Assembly: GCA_015039315.1 (NCBI GenBank)
Contig: WIDE01000100.1
Span: forward strand, 1-64,000
Origin: Clavulina sp. PMI_390
Taxonomy: Eukaryota; Basidiomycota; Agaricomycetes; Cantharellales; Hydnaceae
DNA length: 64,000 bases
Reading direction: 5' to 3'
The notes beneath the pieces were generated by a model. That model did no database searches. It was not told the DNA's origin and saw only the letters and a program-made list of their open reading frames with translations. Within the stretch, counting starts at the first letter, position 1; each line of letters starts with the position of its first letter. A program made the translations under genes and the position numbers. Below, piece after piece: positions 1 through 12,660 of this stretch.

Positions 1-145
1 TACTGGTCCCCTCCTCGGCATCCAGAACGCCCGAGCAGAGTGACGAGCGAACAAAGCGCATTGCATCACCAACAGGTAAGCATCGTCGAGAACCATTGAA
101 CTGCTAACTAAGGCGATGTGTACACTCCGCTCTGATTAATGAAGG

Positions 146-1842
146 CTATATTTGACCGCTCTCGCTTGACTCGAGGCGAACGTAGGGCCCAGGACGGCTG
201 CTATACCACCATGTCTGTTCGGTCAGCAACAACTAAGCGTCGTCTAGTCAGAAGACTCACGTGTTATACTCAATAGTACTTGGCAGAGTTGTACCCTGTG
301 GGAGAGTGTCCGGGTCGCCGTTACCTCCACGAGGTAGATTGACACTGAGGAGAGGCACGTTCTGAGCGACGGGAGCAGGTACCCCAAGTTGATTGGAATT
401 CGTATTGGGACCCGCTGTGGGGATGACTGGAGCCGGAGCTGGAGCCGGGAAGCTTGGCTGTCCAGGACCATCACCTGCACCATGACCGCCCATCGTGACG
501 GGCCCCACGATCGGGACTTGAACCATCTGCCCAGCCAACGCAACACGCTCGTTCTCCCTGCGCTGTGCCTCTTCGTCCTCGGCCTCTTTCCTCGAACGCC
601 CGAGCCACCTCCACCTGTTCGTCTGGCTTGGGCGGATCGCACCTGGCGGGGCGTACGGGATGGTGGCAGTCGGAGATGTGGCAGTAGTATTAGGGGCCAT
701 GCCTGCTCCTTCAGTCCCACCAGCTGAGTTTGCGCCGAGGGGCGCTGAGGATCCACTGGGTGCTGCGTTAGCGCCGTGTCCAGGGAACGAAGGTCCTCCC
801 GCTGCTCCTTGGCCTCCAGTCGCGCCTGGTCCCATATGAGACGCACCCCCGTCTGGCGATGCGCCGAAAGGCCCTTGGCCTGTTACTCCAACAGAGTGGC
901 CGACACCGCCGTCCGGGCTAAAGGTAGGGCCAGTACCAGGAGAAGTTGAAGCGACCGTTGTTCCATTTCCCATCCCACCTGCACCTTGTCCTGCATGAGC
1001 AGCATGCCCGCCATCAGCACCATGGCCCACATGACCCGCGTGGCCCACATGGCCAGCATGAGCGCCATGAGCGCCATGAGCACCCTGAGCACCCTGAGCA
1101 CCCTGAGCAGCTCCCGTACCAGTTGCTCCTGCAGAATGAGACGCTCCTCCACTCGCTGCACTCCCAGCTGCGGCGGCAGCGCCAGCACCAGCCCCAAAGA
1201 TCCCAAGCTTGGCTAACGCAGGAATCGCCGCGACTGTGGAATGATAGATGATTGCACCTATCACTCCGATCACCGCGATCCCAGTGAGCCCACCAACAAC
1301 GCCGCCTGCAATGGCGCCTTTTGAAGGACCAGAACTAGACTTGGGGCTACCTTGTGCAGCTTTAAAAACGAACCACTTAGTCATATTGAACCACAAATCC
1401 TCGGGCAACAAAGGCACACACCTCTCTTCTCGCAGGCGTCCTGGGCAGCTTGTTCGCCAGTCACATATTGACACGAAGTCACCACTACGTTGGTGATTCC
1501 AAAGAGATCTATGCTAAAAGGTTGTCGTTGGGGCCATTAGATACAGGTTTTGAAGGATAGTGGGGAAACCCCAGGGTCAAACGCACTTGCATAAGGACGA
1601 TCCGCAGTAGGGACCTTGTGTTTCGCACTCGTATAACTGTAAAGCCGTATAGACGCAATTGATGCCTTGTTATCCAACACTTTTCATCAGCAGAGAACAT
1701 GGAGAAATGTGAAGAGCGAGTATTCACATGCATTAACATCTTTATACACCGTTTGACCGCACGAACCAAGTTGCGCAACTGAAACCCTCGCGAAAAAGAG
1801 GAACACAGATATAGAAAGAACACGAAGTGAGATGGACATCAT
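146..1842 (-). CDS. Array gene 1: eight-cysteine single-span membrane protein with His-repeat tail (type I ectodomain)
   Basis: I do not recognise a named family. Exon 1 (1842-1728) gives a signal peptide ending near VSVAQ and two cysteines. Exon 2 (1665-1587) reads C-x2-C-x9-C-x6-C-x4-C across its joins. Exon 3 starts near 1513 (CNIDLFGITNVVV) and adds the last two of eight cysteines. The large exon, entered near 1360, encodes a membrane span (AGGVVGGLTGIAVIGVIGAI), then a Gly/Ala/His-rich tail with GAHGAH and GHVGHAGH repeats, a basic block RWRWLGRSRKE and the ending LPSTIEYN. The apparent stop at 257 lies at a GTGAGT donor; a last exon adds a GPYVRL motif and stops at 146-148. About 500 residues. 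Type I membrane topology is inferred. Its function is unknown; surface sensing or metal binding are possibilities only. Confidence 0.72.
990..1110 (-). repeat. Coding tandem repeat, His-rich (gene 1)
   Basis: Degenerate 9-nt units in the coding strand give repeated Gly/Ala-His triplets. At 1057-1110 the units are nearly perfect: two near-identical units followed by three identical ones. It lies just after the membrane span of gene 1 and varies in length between paralogues. Confidence 0.75.
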
Positions 1843-2874
1843 TGTTTTCTGAGAACCGCCTTATTCCTCTGAGGGGGGCGATGCTAGCCAGTTGGCGCGG
1901 AAAGGCGGCGTTATCGAAGGGCAGGATTTATACGCAACGACGAATTGCAAACTGGAACGCCAAGAACGCCTTGCAAAGAATGTGTTCGCCTCATTGCTTT
2001 TTACGAGAGATAGACTCCAATATCATAGAGATCGAAGACACAGCCACTTCATCCGTCCCAGTACTTCGGCTGCTCTCATTCCCTCAAGAGAATTTTCAAC
2101 CAAGGAATATGTCACAAGGCCGGGCCATATCACATATCGAAGTGTGATAGGACGACAAATACAGTGACAAATGAAGAGGAAGTCCATGCCCTACGGCATA
2201 TATTTGGCTCTGTGAGAGGTGCCTTGATGAGAAGCGACAACGCCTGGCTTGTTCAGCTTTCGACTTCCCATGTCCAAAGGTAGGATATTCAGGGCCGTGC
2301 GCATTGTGCAGCCTGATCGCGCAGTAAAAAGCTGCCACCAGCACTAGGGATTAGCCCTGCCGTACGTAAATTTCCAGATATTCACTCAGGTTGGCGTTGA
2401 AAAATCAATGTATTAGGTCTTCCGCCCAGAGAAGGAACACACACATAATCCCCAATCCACCTCGCAGGGCATAGTGGAGTATTTAGGGCCACACGAGTTC
2501 AATCAAGCAATCTCGCTTCGTTCCAACTTCTCTGCACTCCATAACTGATGGCTCAGTATTGCTTCATTGTATACCTCATTTCTGGTAAGCGTTTCCCTGC
2601 TTTAACGGTCGATGTCTGTAACCTTCTTTCGTGGGCAAATCAGATTTTTTTTTCAGCCAGTTGAACTGAGTGATATTTTATCTCCCCACTGACGGTAGCA
2701 ATGCAAGGGATAGGTTCGTACAAAAAGGATAAACCAAAGCAACCATCGCAAGGCATAAATCAGTAATCCCAACATTATGGTATAACGCGTCTCTCCTAAG
2801 CGTCCAGAACGCGCTAGGAGATTATAGAGGTAGAGATATTAGCGACCCAAAAGAAAGTTAACATTTGATGGGAG

Positions 2875-4827
2875 CTAGATTTGACGATTTTCGGCGGAGG
2901 CGAGGCGAGCATACGGCCCAGGACGACCACTATATAACCATAGTGATTCATTCAGCCTGTTATTTGCGTCAAGCGACAAGAAAATAACTCACGCATTGTA
3001 CTGGATCGTACTTGAAAGTGTCGTGCCCTGTGGGAGAGTACCTAGACCACCGCTACCTCCGTGAGGCGGATCGACACTAAGAAGAGGCGCATTCTGAGTG
3101 ATGGGGGTGGGAAGTCCATACGACGCTGAACGGCTGCTCAGGCTCGGAGTCGGGAGAGAGGGACTCATCGTCACAGGAGCCCCCTGAGGAGCCCATACTG
3201 GTGTTGGAGGGATGGTCGCAGAAGGGGGTGGAAGGGGAGCCAGATTCGGGAAGCTTGGACCTCCAGCACCACCACCCATGCCATGACTCCCTATCGTAGC
3301 AGGGCTCGCATCTAGTATTTGTACCATTTGATCAGGTAACATAGCACCGTCGTCCTCTCCACGCTGCGCCTCGTCTTCCTCAGCCTCCTTTCTTGAGCGG
3401 CCGAACCATCTCCACTTCTTCGTTTTATCCGACTGAGCTGCAGCTAGTGGAACAATTGGGAGAGCAGCAGCAGGGAATGCAGAAGCTACGTTAGGAGCTC
3501 CTCCAGGAGCCACAAAGGCTGCTTGGCCAGGGAACGTCGGACTAGGAGCCATTCCCGCTCCAGCTGGATTAGCGGCGAAGGGTGCTGAGGATCCACTAGG
3601 TGCGACGTTCGCGCCTTGCCCAGGGAACGAAGGTCCGCCTGCTGCTCCTTGTCCTCCGGCTATGCCTGTTCCCATGTGAGACATCCCTCCATCTGGCGAC
3701 ATGCCGAAAGGCACCTGACCTGCCGTTCCAATGGAGTGACCGACACCACCATCAGGTGCGAAAGTAGGACCAACACCAGGAGAGCTGGGGCCAACTGTGG
3801 GTCCACTTCCCATCCCAGGCGTAGTGGGGTTTGCATTCGCACCTTGTGCTGCGTGTGTAGCATGACTACCGTCAGCAGCATGGCTAATATGTCCAGTATG
3901 ACCTGCATGGCTTGTGTGGCCAATGTGGCCAGCTTGAGCGGAGTGACCGGCTTGAGCACTGTGCGCAGTGTTAGCAGCATGAGCAGCATGAGCGGTATGT
4001 GCGGTATGGGCGGCGTGAGCAACATGGGAAGCATGAACTGCATGGGCAGCTCCTGCACCAGCTGCCACAGCAGAATGAGACGCTCCGCCAGCTGCAGCGC
4101 CCCCGGCCGCACCTCCAGCGGCGCCCCCAGCTGAACCTGCACTAGCCCCGACTCCAACACCAGCGATCCCAAGCTTGGCTACGGCAGGGATTGCTACGAT
4201 AGTGGAATGAACAACAATTGCACCCACTACTCCGACTGCGGCGACTCCTGCAATCCCGCCGATGACACCTCCAGCAATGGCACCTTTGGACGGACCAGAG
4301 CCAGAGCCAGACCCTGGTTTCGAGCCACCTTGCTTAGCTTCAGAAAGGAATCATTTAAACATGTCAAGCTCCCAATTGAAGACTTGATGACCTAAATACG
4401 CACCTCTTGCCTTGCAGGCGTCTTGAGCAGCTTGTTCGCCCGCCACCAATTCACAAACATACACAACATAGTTGTCGAACCCGAATAGATTCAGGCTGAG
4501 AATTTCGAACGAGATGAGAGGAGGCAGGCTTTGAGTGACAAGAGAGAAAGATAGAATTGATGCCATACGCACCCGCACAGTGATGCCCCGCAGTCGACAG
4601 ATTTTATGTCGCACTCATATGCCTGGACCCACGAGTAGACGCAATCGATACCTTGTCGCCGAAAAACACTTGTTAGCAGTGAACATCATCAAGCGAAGTC
4701 ACAGGTGGTATTCACACTGGCTCGCCTCACTCCAGATTGTGTCATTACACGAGTCGTATTGAGCCATTGCCACACCCACAAAGAAAAACCCGATGACAGA
4801 AAGAAGACGGAGCGGGATGGACACCAT
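2875..4827 (-). CDS. Array gene 2: eight-cysteine single-span membrane protein, longest His-repeat tail (type I ectodomain)
   Basis: This is a paralogue of the other array genes. The start at 4827 gives MVSIPLRLLS and a signal peptide ending at VAMAQ. Exons 1-3 supply eight cysteines: one in YDSC, one at the exon 1/2 join, IDC, YEC, VDC, SLC, YVC and DAC. The main exon has a span-like segment starting GAIVVHST, an Ala/Gly linker and a long His tract with His at nearly every third residue. Next come PDGGVGHS and PSFPGQGA blocks, KKWRWFGRSRKEAEE and the ending LSSTIQYN. The stop at the end of that ORF (2989) is at a GTGAGT donor; the last exon encodes RPGPYARLASAENRQI and stops at 2875-2877. 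The tail is the most diverged of the intact copies. About 530 residues. Function unknown. Confidence 0.72.
3843..4052 (-). repeat. Coding tandem repeat, His-rich (gene 2)
   Basis: About 210 bp of degenerate 9-nt units encode [AGST]-[AGV]-H triplets with about 18 histidines. This is the longest His tract in the array, roughly twice that of genes 3, 4 and 6. The unit phase matches the protein reading frame. Confidence 0.75.
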
Positions 4828-5701
4828 AGTTCTCAAGAGAATGGCGAGGTCTCGTTCGAGGTGCCTTGAGCCTCGAAAGTGGCTTGGCGCCAGTCGACAG
4901 AAAGGCTTGTTATACGATAATGGAAATTGCAAATCGAAGGCCAGGCACGCCGGAGGGACAAGGCGTTCGCCTCATTGACGCCAGAACAAAGATACCACCA
5001 CTTCTCCAGCCCAGGGTCCAAGGCGGGTTTTGAATAAAGAAATATGTAAAAGGACTGGGGCATATCACATCCTGATCGAGGTATGAAATGAGGTCTCACC
5101 CATACATTCTTTTGCTGAGCACAGGCTGTCCATGATGAGGTGACAGGCTCACCATGGTGACGCCACCTGACCCACTCATTATAGACATGTCAAAAGGCAG
5201 GATGTTCCAGGACCTGTCAACCTTGAACATCAGGGGAAAGCTGTTTTCGGCCGCGAGATAATAGTGAATCTTGACATGCAGACGAGGCGTAGATGTCAAA
5301 GTATTGACGCAGACCGGCACCCCACCAGAGCGATGCGGTAGTGGCTGTTAGAACTTGCGCCCGGATGGCTCGAACAGTTCGCACGTCCTTGTTTGGCAAT
5401 GACCACAGAGTGATACGAACAGAACAGAACAGAACGCGTCTGCCCACGAATGTTAGTGATCAAAGAAATACAATAAGTTGCAAACGTACGCTACGAAACT
5501 ATTTTTTGGTGTGCGTGGCACATCGTGATATTACGGCAGATAATTTCTCTCCTCGGCATCTAAACCGCCCAAGCAGAGTAGGAAAGAAGCAAAGGTGTGT
5601 CCCAAAATAAGAGTCCCAAATCGACAGTAATCGACACCTTCTGTTGCGGAGAGTGAAACCCTGCGTCAGAGTCAGTGTTGACAACATTCATTACAAGAGT
5701 G

Positions 5702-7428
5702 TCAATCACTGCATTGTCGAACCTTCAATCAGCACCCCTGAAGCATTGACAAGCGCTACAGACACTTACCGACTGTATTCAATTTTGCTTGGTAGAATGA
5801 TATCTTGTCGGAGAGTGTTCGCATCAACCCCCGCGTTGTGAGGTGGTTCCACAGTAAGGAGAGGCACGCTTTGCGAGGCAAGAGAAGGTGTTGGAAATCC
5901 GTGAGACGCTGGCTGACTATTCACACTCAAGCTCGAATAATTGGAGACAATCGCGCCGGAAGTTAGGTTTGGGGAGTTTAGCGTTGAGGGAAATGCCCTT
6001 GCAGAAGTGTTCGGATTCGTTGCCGGCGATTGAAGCGTGACCCCAACCGGAAAGCTTAGTCCTCCAGCCCCACCTCCGGGTCCAGCATCAGTAGCAAGAT
6101 GAGCGCCCATAGAAACAGCCCCTAGGATGGGAACTTGGACCATCTGCCCGGCCAGAATAAGGCGTTCGTTCTCCTTGCGCTGCGCCTCTTCTCTTTCAAC
6201 TTCCTTCCTTGAGCGGCCCAGCCAACTCCACTTCTTGGTCTGGTCGAGGCGGACCACGCTTGGAGGAGCATACGGCACAGTAGCCGCAGGAGATGAGGAG
6301 GCTGCATTCGGCGCCATCCCTGGTCCGGTTGGATCGACGCCGAACGGGGCTGACGCTGCGCCATGACCAGGGAATGAAGGCCCGCCTATCGCTCCTTGCC
6401 CACCAACTATATCAGGGCCAGCTTGGGATATTCCTCCGTCTGGGTAAATACCAAATGGAGGCTGGCCAGCCCCGACTGCATGACCGACACCACCATCCGG
6501 GGCAAATGCAGGGCCAGTCCCAGGGGAAGCAGAGCCAACGGCGGTTCCGTCACCCGTCGTACATACAGCAGAGTTCGTGTTAGCGCCATGTACAGCATGA
6601 GCAGCATGACTGCCGTCCACAGCATGACCACTATGAGCACCACGTCCAACATGGCCAGACTGACCAGCGTGAGCAGCTCCGGTACCCATTGTCCCAGCAG
6701 AATGAGTGCCTCCCGTACTTGCTGCACCTCCGACCGCGGCACTAGCGCCTGCCCCAGCCCCAAATATGCCGAGTTTGGCCAGTCCAGGGATCGGGGCGAC
6801 CGTGGAATGAAATATGATGGCACCCACAACCCCGATTGCAGCAATCCCAGCGAGCCCGCCAACAACACCGCCAGCGATGGTACCTTTGGAAGGACCGGAT
6901 TGAGGACCTCTCGATGTGCCGGAGCTCGGATTGTCTTGAAAGTTTGCACCTGAAAGCGGAAGTATGACTCAGCCAAGCCAGCGGTGTAGACGGGGTAAAA
7001 CACGCACAGTTCCTGCTATAGGCCTTCTGGAGAGCCTGCAAATCATTCGTCACATATCTACAGTCAATTACAACGTCGTTTATGCTATCTTCTCTAAAAA
7101 AATTCATCGTAGCTTAGCTCGACGTTCGCTTCGGAAGGTACCAAAGAGAGAATCGATGTCTTACCCGCACATCGCTAGCTCACACCCACCAACATCAAAG
7201 TCACATTCCCATTTTTTCATAGCTGAGAAGTAGCAGTCAATACCTAACGGAGAGAGGGCCTCGTCAAGAGAGCACGTAGACAACTGCCAAAAAGCTGAGC
7301 TCACATGAATTGGGGTCTGTAAAAACTGATTGTGAACATATCCCGGTTTGTGGGTTAGCGGCCTTGACTGAAGGAAGGAATAGAGCATAGAAAACGAAGA
7401 ATAGAGGTGTGGATATCATCCACCTCAT
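5702..7428 (-). CDS. Array gene 3: eight-cysteine single-span membrane protein (type II ectodomain), diverged 3' end
   Basis: The start at 7428 (MRWMISTPLFF) begins a signal peptide ending SVKAA. Exon 1 ends inside the SC codon of TDPNSC. Exon 2 encodes GIDCYFSAMKKWEC, GGC and AMC. Exon 3 (about 7090-7010) encodes INDVVIDCRYVTNDLQALQ and RNC, completing eight cysteines. The main exon, entered near 6940, has a Gly-rich span, a shortened His tract, WSWLGRSRKEVEREEAQR and the ending LPSKIEYS. A GTAAGT donor sits at 5766. Unlike the other copies I find no GPYARL exon downstream. The nearest acceptor gives an immediate stop at 5704-5702, so the gene end is uncertain and the conserved C-terminus seems lost. 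Confidence 0.62.
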
Positions 7429-8243
7429 CGTGGGGGTGGTGTCCTCAGACTCAGAACGAGTGAGCGCTGGTGGTTGAGAGAAGAAAGGCGGCGACTGAAG
7501 GTTTAATTGTCATCCGTAACTTCAAATTGGAGGTTGAAGAGCAGGAACGCCAAGACAAGTAGTGGATAGCCAAGAAACATCGAAGTATTCGCGCGATGAA
7601 AGGGGCGCTTGATGTGATATGACGTGGAGGGACAAATTCGGGGTGAAGATGACAGTGTGGTGGCACGTCGACGTGAATGGCCCAGCCCCGGTATCGATGA
7701 TCAAGTATGTTCGGATAGGGACCTCAGCACACAACCATCTCAGGTAAATTTTCGGAAACAAGGCATGTCTGTTGGGAGAAAACTCAACCCGCTAGCCTAG
7801 CGCTGCACTGACTACGCTGCGAAAATAGGATGAGGCAAACCGCTAAAGTCCCACAATGTTCATGCGTAGAGGTAGCGAAGGTTATACTATCAGGCAACTC
7901 GTGTCACGCTGCTTGACGGTCAGTATGGATGCGAGTTGCCAGTGAGCTGTCACGCCTAGCCGCGTGACCAGTGACAGCACCACTGGAAGCGCTTGAATCA
8001 AAACACTTCATCCTCAAGTTAGCGATGTCCCCCCGCCGACCGAGCAATGCATCAACACCGAGAATCCAGGAACTGAATAGAATAGCGAATTAACGACAGT
8101 TCTCAATATCATAATCTAGGAACTATTCCAGTCGACATCCAGAACGCCGGAGCAGAGTATGGAAAGTAGGAAAGGATTTGGTACTTTATAGATATAAGTC
8201 CATTGCAAACTATGGAAAAGAGCTAAATTCGAGGATTTGGGAT

Positions 8244-9999
8244 CTATTCCAGGCGAGCATATGGCCGAGAACGAGGACTATGCACCGCATTTATCGATTC
8301 AGTTCGTTCCAAGCATTCAATTACAAGAAAGGAACTTACGTGTTATACTCGATTGTGCTTGGCAACACTACACCCTGCGAGAAGTTGCCAAAATCATTAC
8401 TGGCCCTATGAGGCGAATCGACGATGAGAAGAGGCGCATTTTGTTTGGCGGGAGTGGACAGCCCAGTAGGGTACGTCGATAGGCTGCTCAGGCTTGAACT
8501 CGGGAGAGCAGGGCTGTTTCGCATGGGACTCGTCGAAAGAGCCTCTGTAGAAATATGCGCAGGTGCCGAAGTAGGGTAAACCGTCGTTGCAGTGGGTGGA
8601 AACGGAGCGAGAGCCGGGAAACTCGGGTCAGCAGCAATCCCACCTGTCCCACTAGCGACAACCTGACCACCCATCGTGATGGGCCCAACAATGGGGACTT
8701 GAACCATCTGCCCAGCCAACGCAACACGCTCGTCCTCCCTCCGCTGCGCCTCCTCGTCTGCGATTTCTTTCCTTGATCGTCCAAGCCACCTCCACCTACT
8801 TGTCTGGCTTGGACGGATTGCACCTGGTGGAGCGTATGGGACCGTAGCTGCAGGAGAGACAGAAGAAGTGTTAGGGGCCATTCCTGCACCTCCTGGCCCA
8901 CCGGCTGAACTCGCACCGACGGGTGCTGATGAGCCACTTGGTGCCACGTTGACACCATGACCAGGGAACGAAGGTCCACCCGGTGCTCCTTGCCCTCCAG
9001 TTAGACCAGGAGCCATCTGTGATATCCCTCCGTCTGGTGACGTGCCAAAAGGAGCCTGACCCGCGGATCCCATCGAATGGCCAGCGCCACCATCTGGGGT
9101 GAACGCAGGACCAGTACCAGGAGAAGCAGAGCCGACGGTGGTTCCATTCCCCATCCCAGGCGCGCTAGCGTTTGCATTCGCACCTTGTCTCGCATGTGCG
9201 GAATGACCACCATTAGCAGCATGACATGCATGAACCGTATGACCAGAGTGGCCAGCATGAGCACCATGAGCAGCTCCCATACCAGTTGCACCAGCAGAAT
9301 GGGACACTCCTCCACTTGCTACGCTGCCAGCGGCAGCGCTGGCGCCAACGCCGGCACGGACAAGGCCAAGCTTGGTTAGTGCAGGGATTGCCTTGACCTT
9401 GGAGTGGAATATGATGGCACCCACGACTCCAATTACTGCGATACCGGCAAGCCCACCAACAACACCTCCTGCGATGACACCTTTGGATGGGCCGGACGCC
9501 TGGTTTCCTTGCAAGTTTGCGCCTAACAAAGAATACCATCAAACAAGATCAACCTAAAATAGGTGAGGGAGGAAAATACGTACAGTAGTTGTTATAGGCT
9601 GTCTGGAGAGCCTGCATATTGGTCGTAGCATACCCACAATCATTAATCACGTCGTTGTAGGTGCTTGGCCTGGAAATTATAGCTTAGCTGGGTGTTTCCC
9701 CCGAAACGCGCTAGAGATAGAATGGATGTCTTACCCGCACATTGCCGCCCCGCACCCACCTATACCAGTCTCACATTCCCACTGCTTCAAACCTGCAAAG
9801 AAGCAGTCGACACCTGAATGATAGAGCACTTTAGTGAGGGGTACCACGGGCGACTGTGAAAAGAAGAGCTCTCACATGATTGAGGGTCTACGACTGATTG
9901 AGAACATGTCCCAGCTCGCTCATTGGCTGCCTTGACCGATACAAGGAACGCAACACTGCAGAGAAAATAAAGCGGTATGGACACCATCCTTCTCATCAT
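8244..9999 (-). CDS. Array gene 4: eight-cysteine single-span membrane protein with His-repeat tail (type II ectodomain)
   Basis: The start is at 9999, with a second Met at once after it and another at 9987. The signal peptide ends SVKAA. Exon 1 ends at 9876 in the codon for the second cysteine. Exon 2 encodes VDCFFAGLKQWEC, GGC and AMC. Exon 3 encodes TYNDVINDC and QALQTAYNNYC, with the last cysteine at the exon join. The main exon starts CANLQGNQASGPSKG and then has the membrane span, a His tract (GAHAGHSGHTVHACH), RWRWLGRSRKEIADEEAQR, the block VALAGQMVQVPIVGPITMGG and the ending LPSTIEYN. After a GTAAGT-type donor the last exon reads RPYARLE and stops at 8244-8246, shorter than in genes 5 and 6. 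Confidence 0.72.
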
Positions 10000-10729
10000 G
10001 GAGTGATAGCTTCAGCTCTAGAGGATGCTGGCAGCTGGAAGCACAAAGGCGATGGTCACCAAGGTTGAAATGTCATCCGTAACGCCAAATTGCAAAACGG
10101 AAGAGCAGGCACACGGAGAGAAGAATTGATGGTTCAGGATCGATTGAAGGATCTGCGTTGCAAAAGAGATCCAATACGGGATATGAAATTGAGGGTGACA
10201 AATTCGGAGACAGCGTTGTGGGCAGTGCGTCAGCACGACGCAAATGGCTTAGTCCCTCCATCGATGCTTGACATTTTGAGAAAGAGGTCTCATCAATCAA
10301 CCGCTTCATGCGTGGGGTTCGAAGAGAGAAATCCTAGGAGAGTACTCAATGTGTGCTGATGGCTGGTGATATATTGACCCCAGATCCGCGTGCGAATAGG
10401 ACGCGTATAGGTGTTAGACTCGCACAATTGTGATGAGTGTTGGTTGTGAAGGTCATACGTGGCAGGTTCAAAGGTTAAAGTTCGTCTCGCCACACTGCTG
10501 CCCTAAGATGTCTTCTCCTGGCTGATATCAGCAAGCCGAAACCTAAAATAACATTGAGAAGTGCGCGAGAGGAAGTGATATGGTCAGCAAACGATATATA
10601 TCCTAATATTATGTTCCGTTAACTCTTCTCTTCGGTATCCAGTCCACCCGGGTCGAGTATAGAAGTGAAAGCGGTATTGGTAACCAGCAAAGAATGTTCA
10701 AGATATAAGGTGAGAACCTTCGACCAAGG

Positions 10730-11976
10730 CTAGCTCTGACGATTTTCGGTCGAGTCCAGGCGAGCATATGGCCCAGAACGGGGACTATACGCCAAATCCA
10801 TTCATTGAGCTCGTTCCAAGTGTTCGATCACAAGAAAGAAACTCACGTGTTATACTCAATGGTGCTTGGCAACACCGTGCCTTGTGGAAAAGCGCCCACA
10901 TCACCACTAGGTCCACGAGGTGGGTCGACGCCGAGAAGAGGTGCATTTTGTATGACGGGAGTGGACAACCCAGCCGACGCTGAGCGGCTACTCAAGCTCG
11001 AACTTGGGATAGTGGGGCTCGCCGAAAGAGTACTCATAGAGGCTTGTGCAGGCGTTGAAGCAGGGAAACTTGTAGTGGAAGGTGGTGAAAGGGGAACGAG
11101 AGCTGGGAAACTCCCACCACCAGGAACGCCATTGCCTCCCATCGTGACAGATCCAACGATGGGGACCTGCACCATCTGCCCAGCTAGCGCAACGCGCTCG
11201 TCCTCCCTCCGCTGCGCCTCCTCGTCTGCGATTTCTTTTCTTGAACGTCCAAGCCATCTCCACCTGTTTGTCTGGCTCGGACGGATCGCACCTGGTGGCG
11301 CATACGGAACTGTAGCAGCAGGCGACACGGAAGAAGCATTGGGAGCCATTCCTGCGCCTCCAGGTCCACCAGCTGAACTCGCACCGAGAGGTGCTGATGA
11401 TCCACCAGGTGCTCCGTTGACGCCATGGCCAGGGAACGAAGGCCCACCTGGTGCTCCTTGCCCTCCAGTGACTCCAGGACCAATTTGTGACATCCCTCCG
11501 TCTAGTGACGTGCCGAAAGGAGCCTGACCCACTGATCCGATGGAGTGGCCTATGCCACCATCTGGGGCGAACGCAGGACCAGTACCAGGAGAAGCAGAGC
11601 CAACGGTAGTTCCGTCCCCCATCCCAGGCGCACCAGCATTCGCATTCGCACCTTGTCCCGCATGTGNNNNNNNNNNGCTTCGGAAGGTACCAAAGAGAGA
11701 ATCGATGTCTTACCCGCACATTGCTAGCTCACACCCGCTAACATCAAAGTCGCATTCCCATTTCTTCATAGCTGAGAAGTAGCAGTCGATGCCTAATGGA
11801 GAGAGCGCTTTGTCAAGAGAACACATAGGCAAGTGCGAAAAGCTGAACTCACATGAATTAGGGTCTGTGAAAACTGATTGAGAACATGTGCCAGTTTGTG
11901 GGTTGGCGGCCTTGACTGAAAGAAAGAACAGAGCGGAGGAAACAAGAAAGAGAGGTGTGAACATCATCCATCTCAT
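10730..11976 (-). CDS. Array gene 5: same family (type II ectodomain), interrupted by an assembly gap
   Basis: Exon 1 starts at 11976 (MRWMMFTPLFLVSSALFFL), with a signal peptide ending SVKAA and then CSQSVFTDPNSC. Exon 2 encodes GIDCYFSAMKKWEC, SGC and AMC and lies just right of the Ns. Left of the Ns the sequence resumes inside the tail (AGQGANANAGAPG). Exon 3, the membrane span and the His tract are therefore missing from the assembly. The rest of the tail is nearly identical to gene 6, through RWRWLGRSRKEIADEEAQR and LPSTIEYN. The last exon encodes RSGPYARLDSTENRQS with its stop at 10730-10732. Exons 1-2 and the upstream DNA closely match gene 3. The gene may be whole in the organism, or the gap may hide a collapsed repeat. 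Confidence 0.6.
11667..11676. other. Assembly gap (10 N)
   Basis: Ten Ns join the tail of array gene 5 directly to its exon 2. About 600-700 bp present in the other copies (exon 3, membrane span, His tract) is absent, so the gap size is nominal. Confidence 0.95.
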
Positions 11977-12370
11977 CGTGGGGTGATGTCTTCAGCTTTA
12001 GAACGAGTGTGCGCTGGTGGTTGGAACCAAAAAGGCGGCGAGTGAAGGTGCAATTGTCATCCGTAACGTCAAATTGTAGCTTGAAGAGCAGGAACGCCAA
12101 GAGAAGAGATAGGTGGCCAAGAAACATCGAAGGATTCACATTATGAAAGGGACGCTTGATGTGATATGACATCGAGTAACAAATTCGGGGTGAATAGCGT
12201 AGTGTGGTAGCACGTTAATATGAATGGCTCAGCTTCAGTATTGGCGGTCAAAAATTTTCAGATAGGGACTTCAGCATCCATTCGTTTTACGTAGAAGGTT
12301 CGCAACAATGTATGCCAGTTATTAGGAGAAAACTCCACGCCTCGACGACTGGCGGTGCATTAATTAGGCT
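11977..12370. repeat. Duplicated upstream region of array genes 3 and 5
   Basis: The DNA upstream of gene 5 aligns by eye with 7430-7800 upstream of gene 3. Shared stretches include gcgctggtggttg, attgtcatccgtaac and agagcaggaacgcc, in the same order. The gene 4 upstream region (10,000-10,130) shares gtcatccgtaac and the segment that follows. The duplication units therefore included promoters. Confidence 0.65.
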
Positions 12371-12660
12371 AGTAAAATGGGACGAGTGGACTCCCGCGAT
12401 GTTAATTTGTAGAGAGAGCGAAGGAATGATGTTGCGCAACTAAGACGCTGACGGTCAGGGCGAATGATGTGGGTTGACTCCTGTTGAGTCGTGGCACCTA
12501 GCTGTGTGACTGGTGACAACCCATGCTTGAACCAACCAGACCTTCCTAGAGTTGGCAATGCATCCCTGCCCGCTGATGAGAGACATCAATATCAAAAAAC
12601 GCGCAAAACGGAGTACAGAGATGGATAAGCGATAAATCTCATTATTACAGTCTGGGAACC

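Noticed and set aside
946..1251. Plus-strand His/Met/Ser-rich frames opposite the array tails (also at 3616-4134, 9077-9379, 10805-11527 and 12883-13470)
   Set aside because: They are mirror frames of the GC-rich repeat coding strand, with no splice logic or start context of their own.
257..1474. Taking the long open frame as the full gene with its first Met as start
   Set aside because: The signal-peptide and cysteine exons upstream splice into it in frame, and homologous joins exist in all copies; the internal Met is not conserved.
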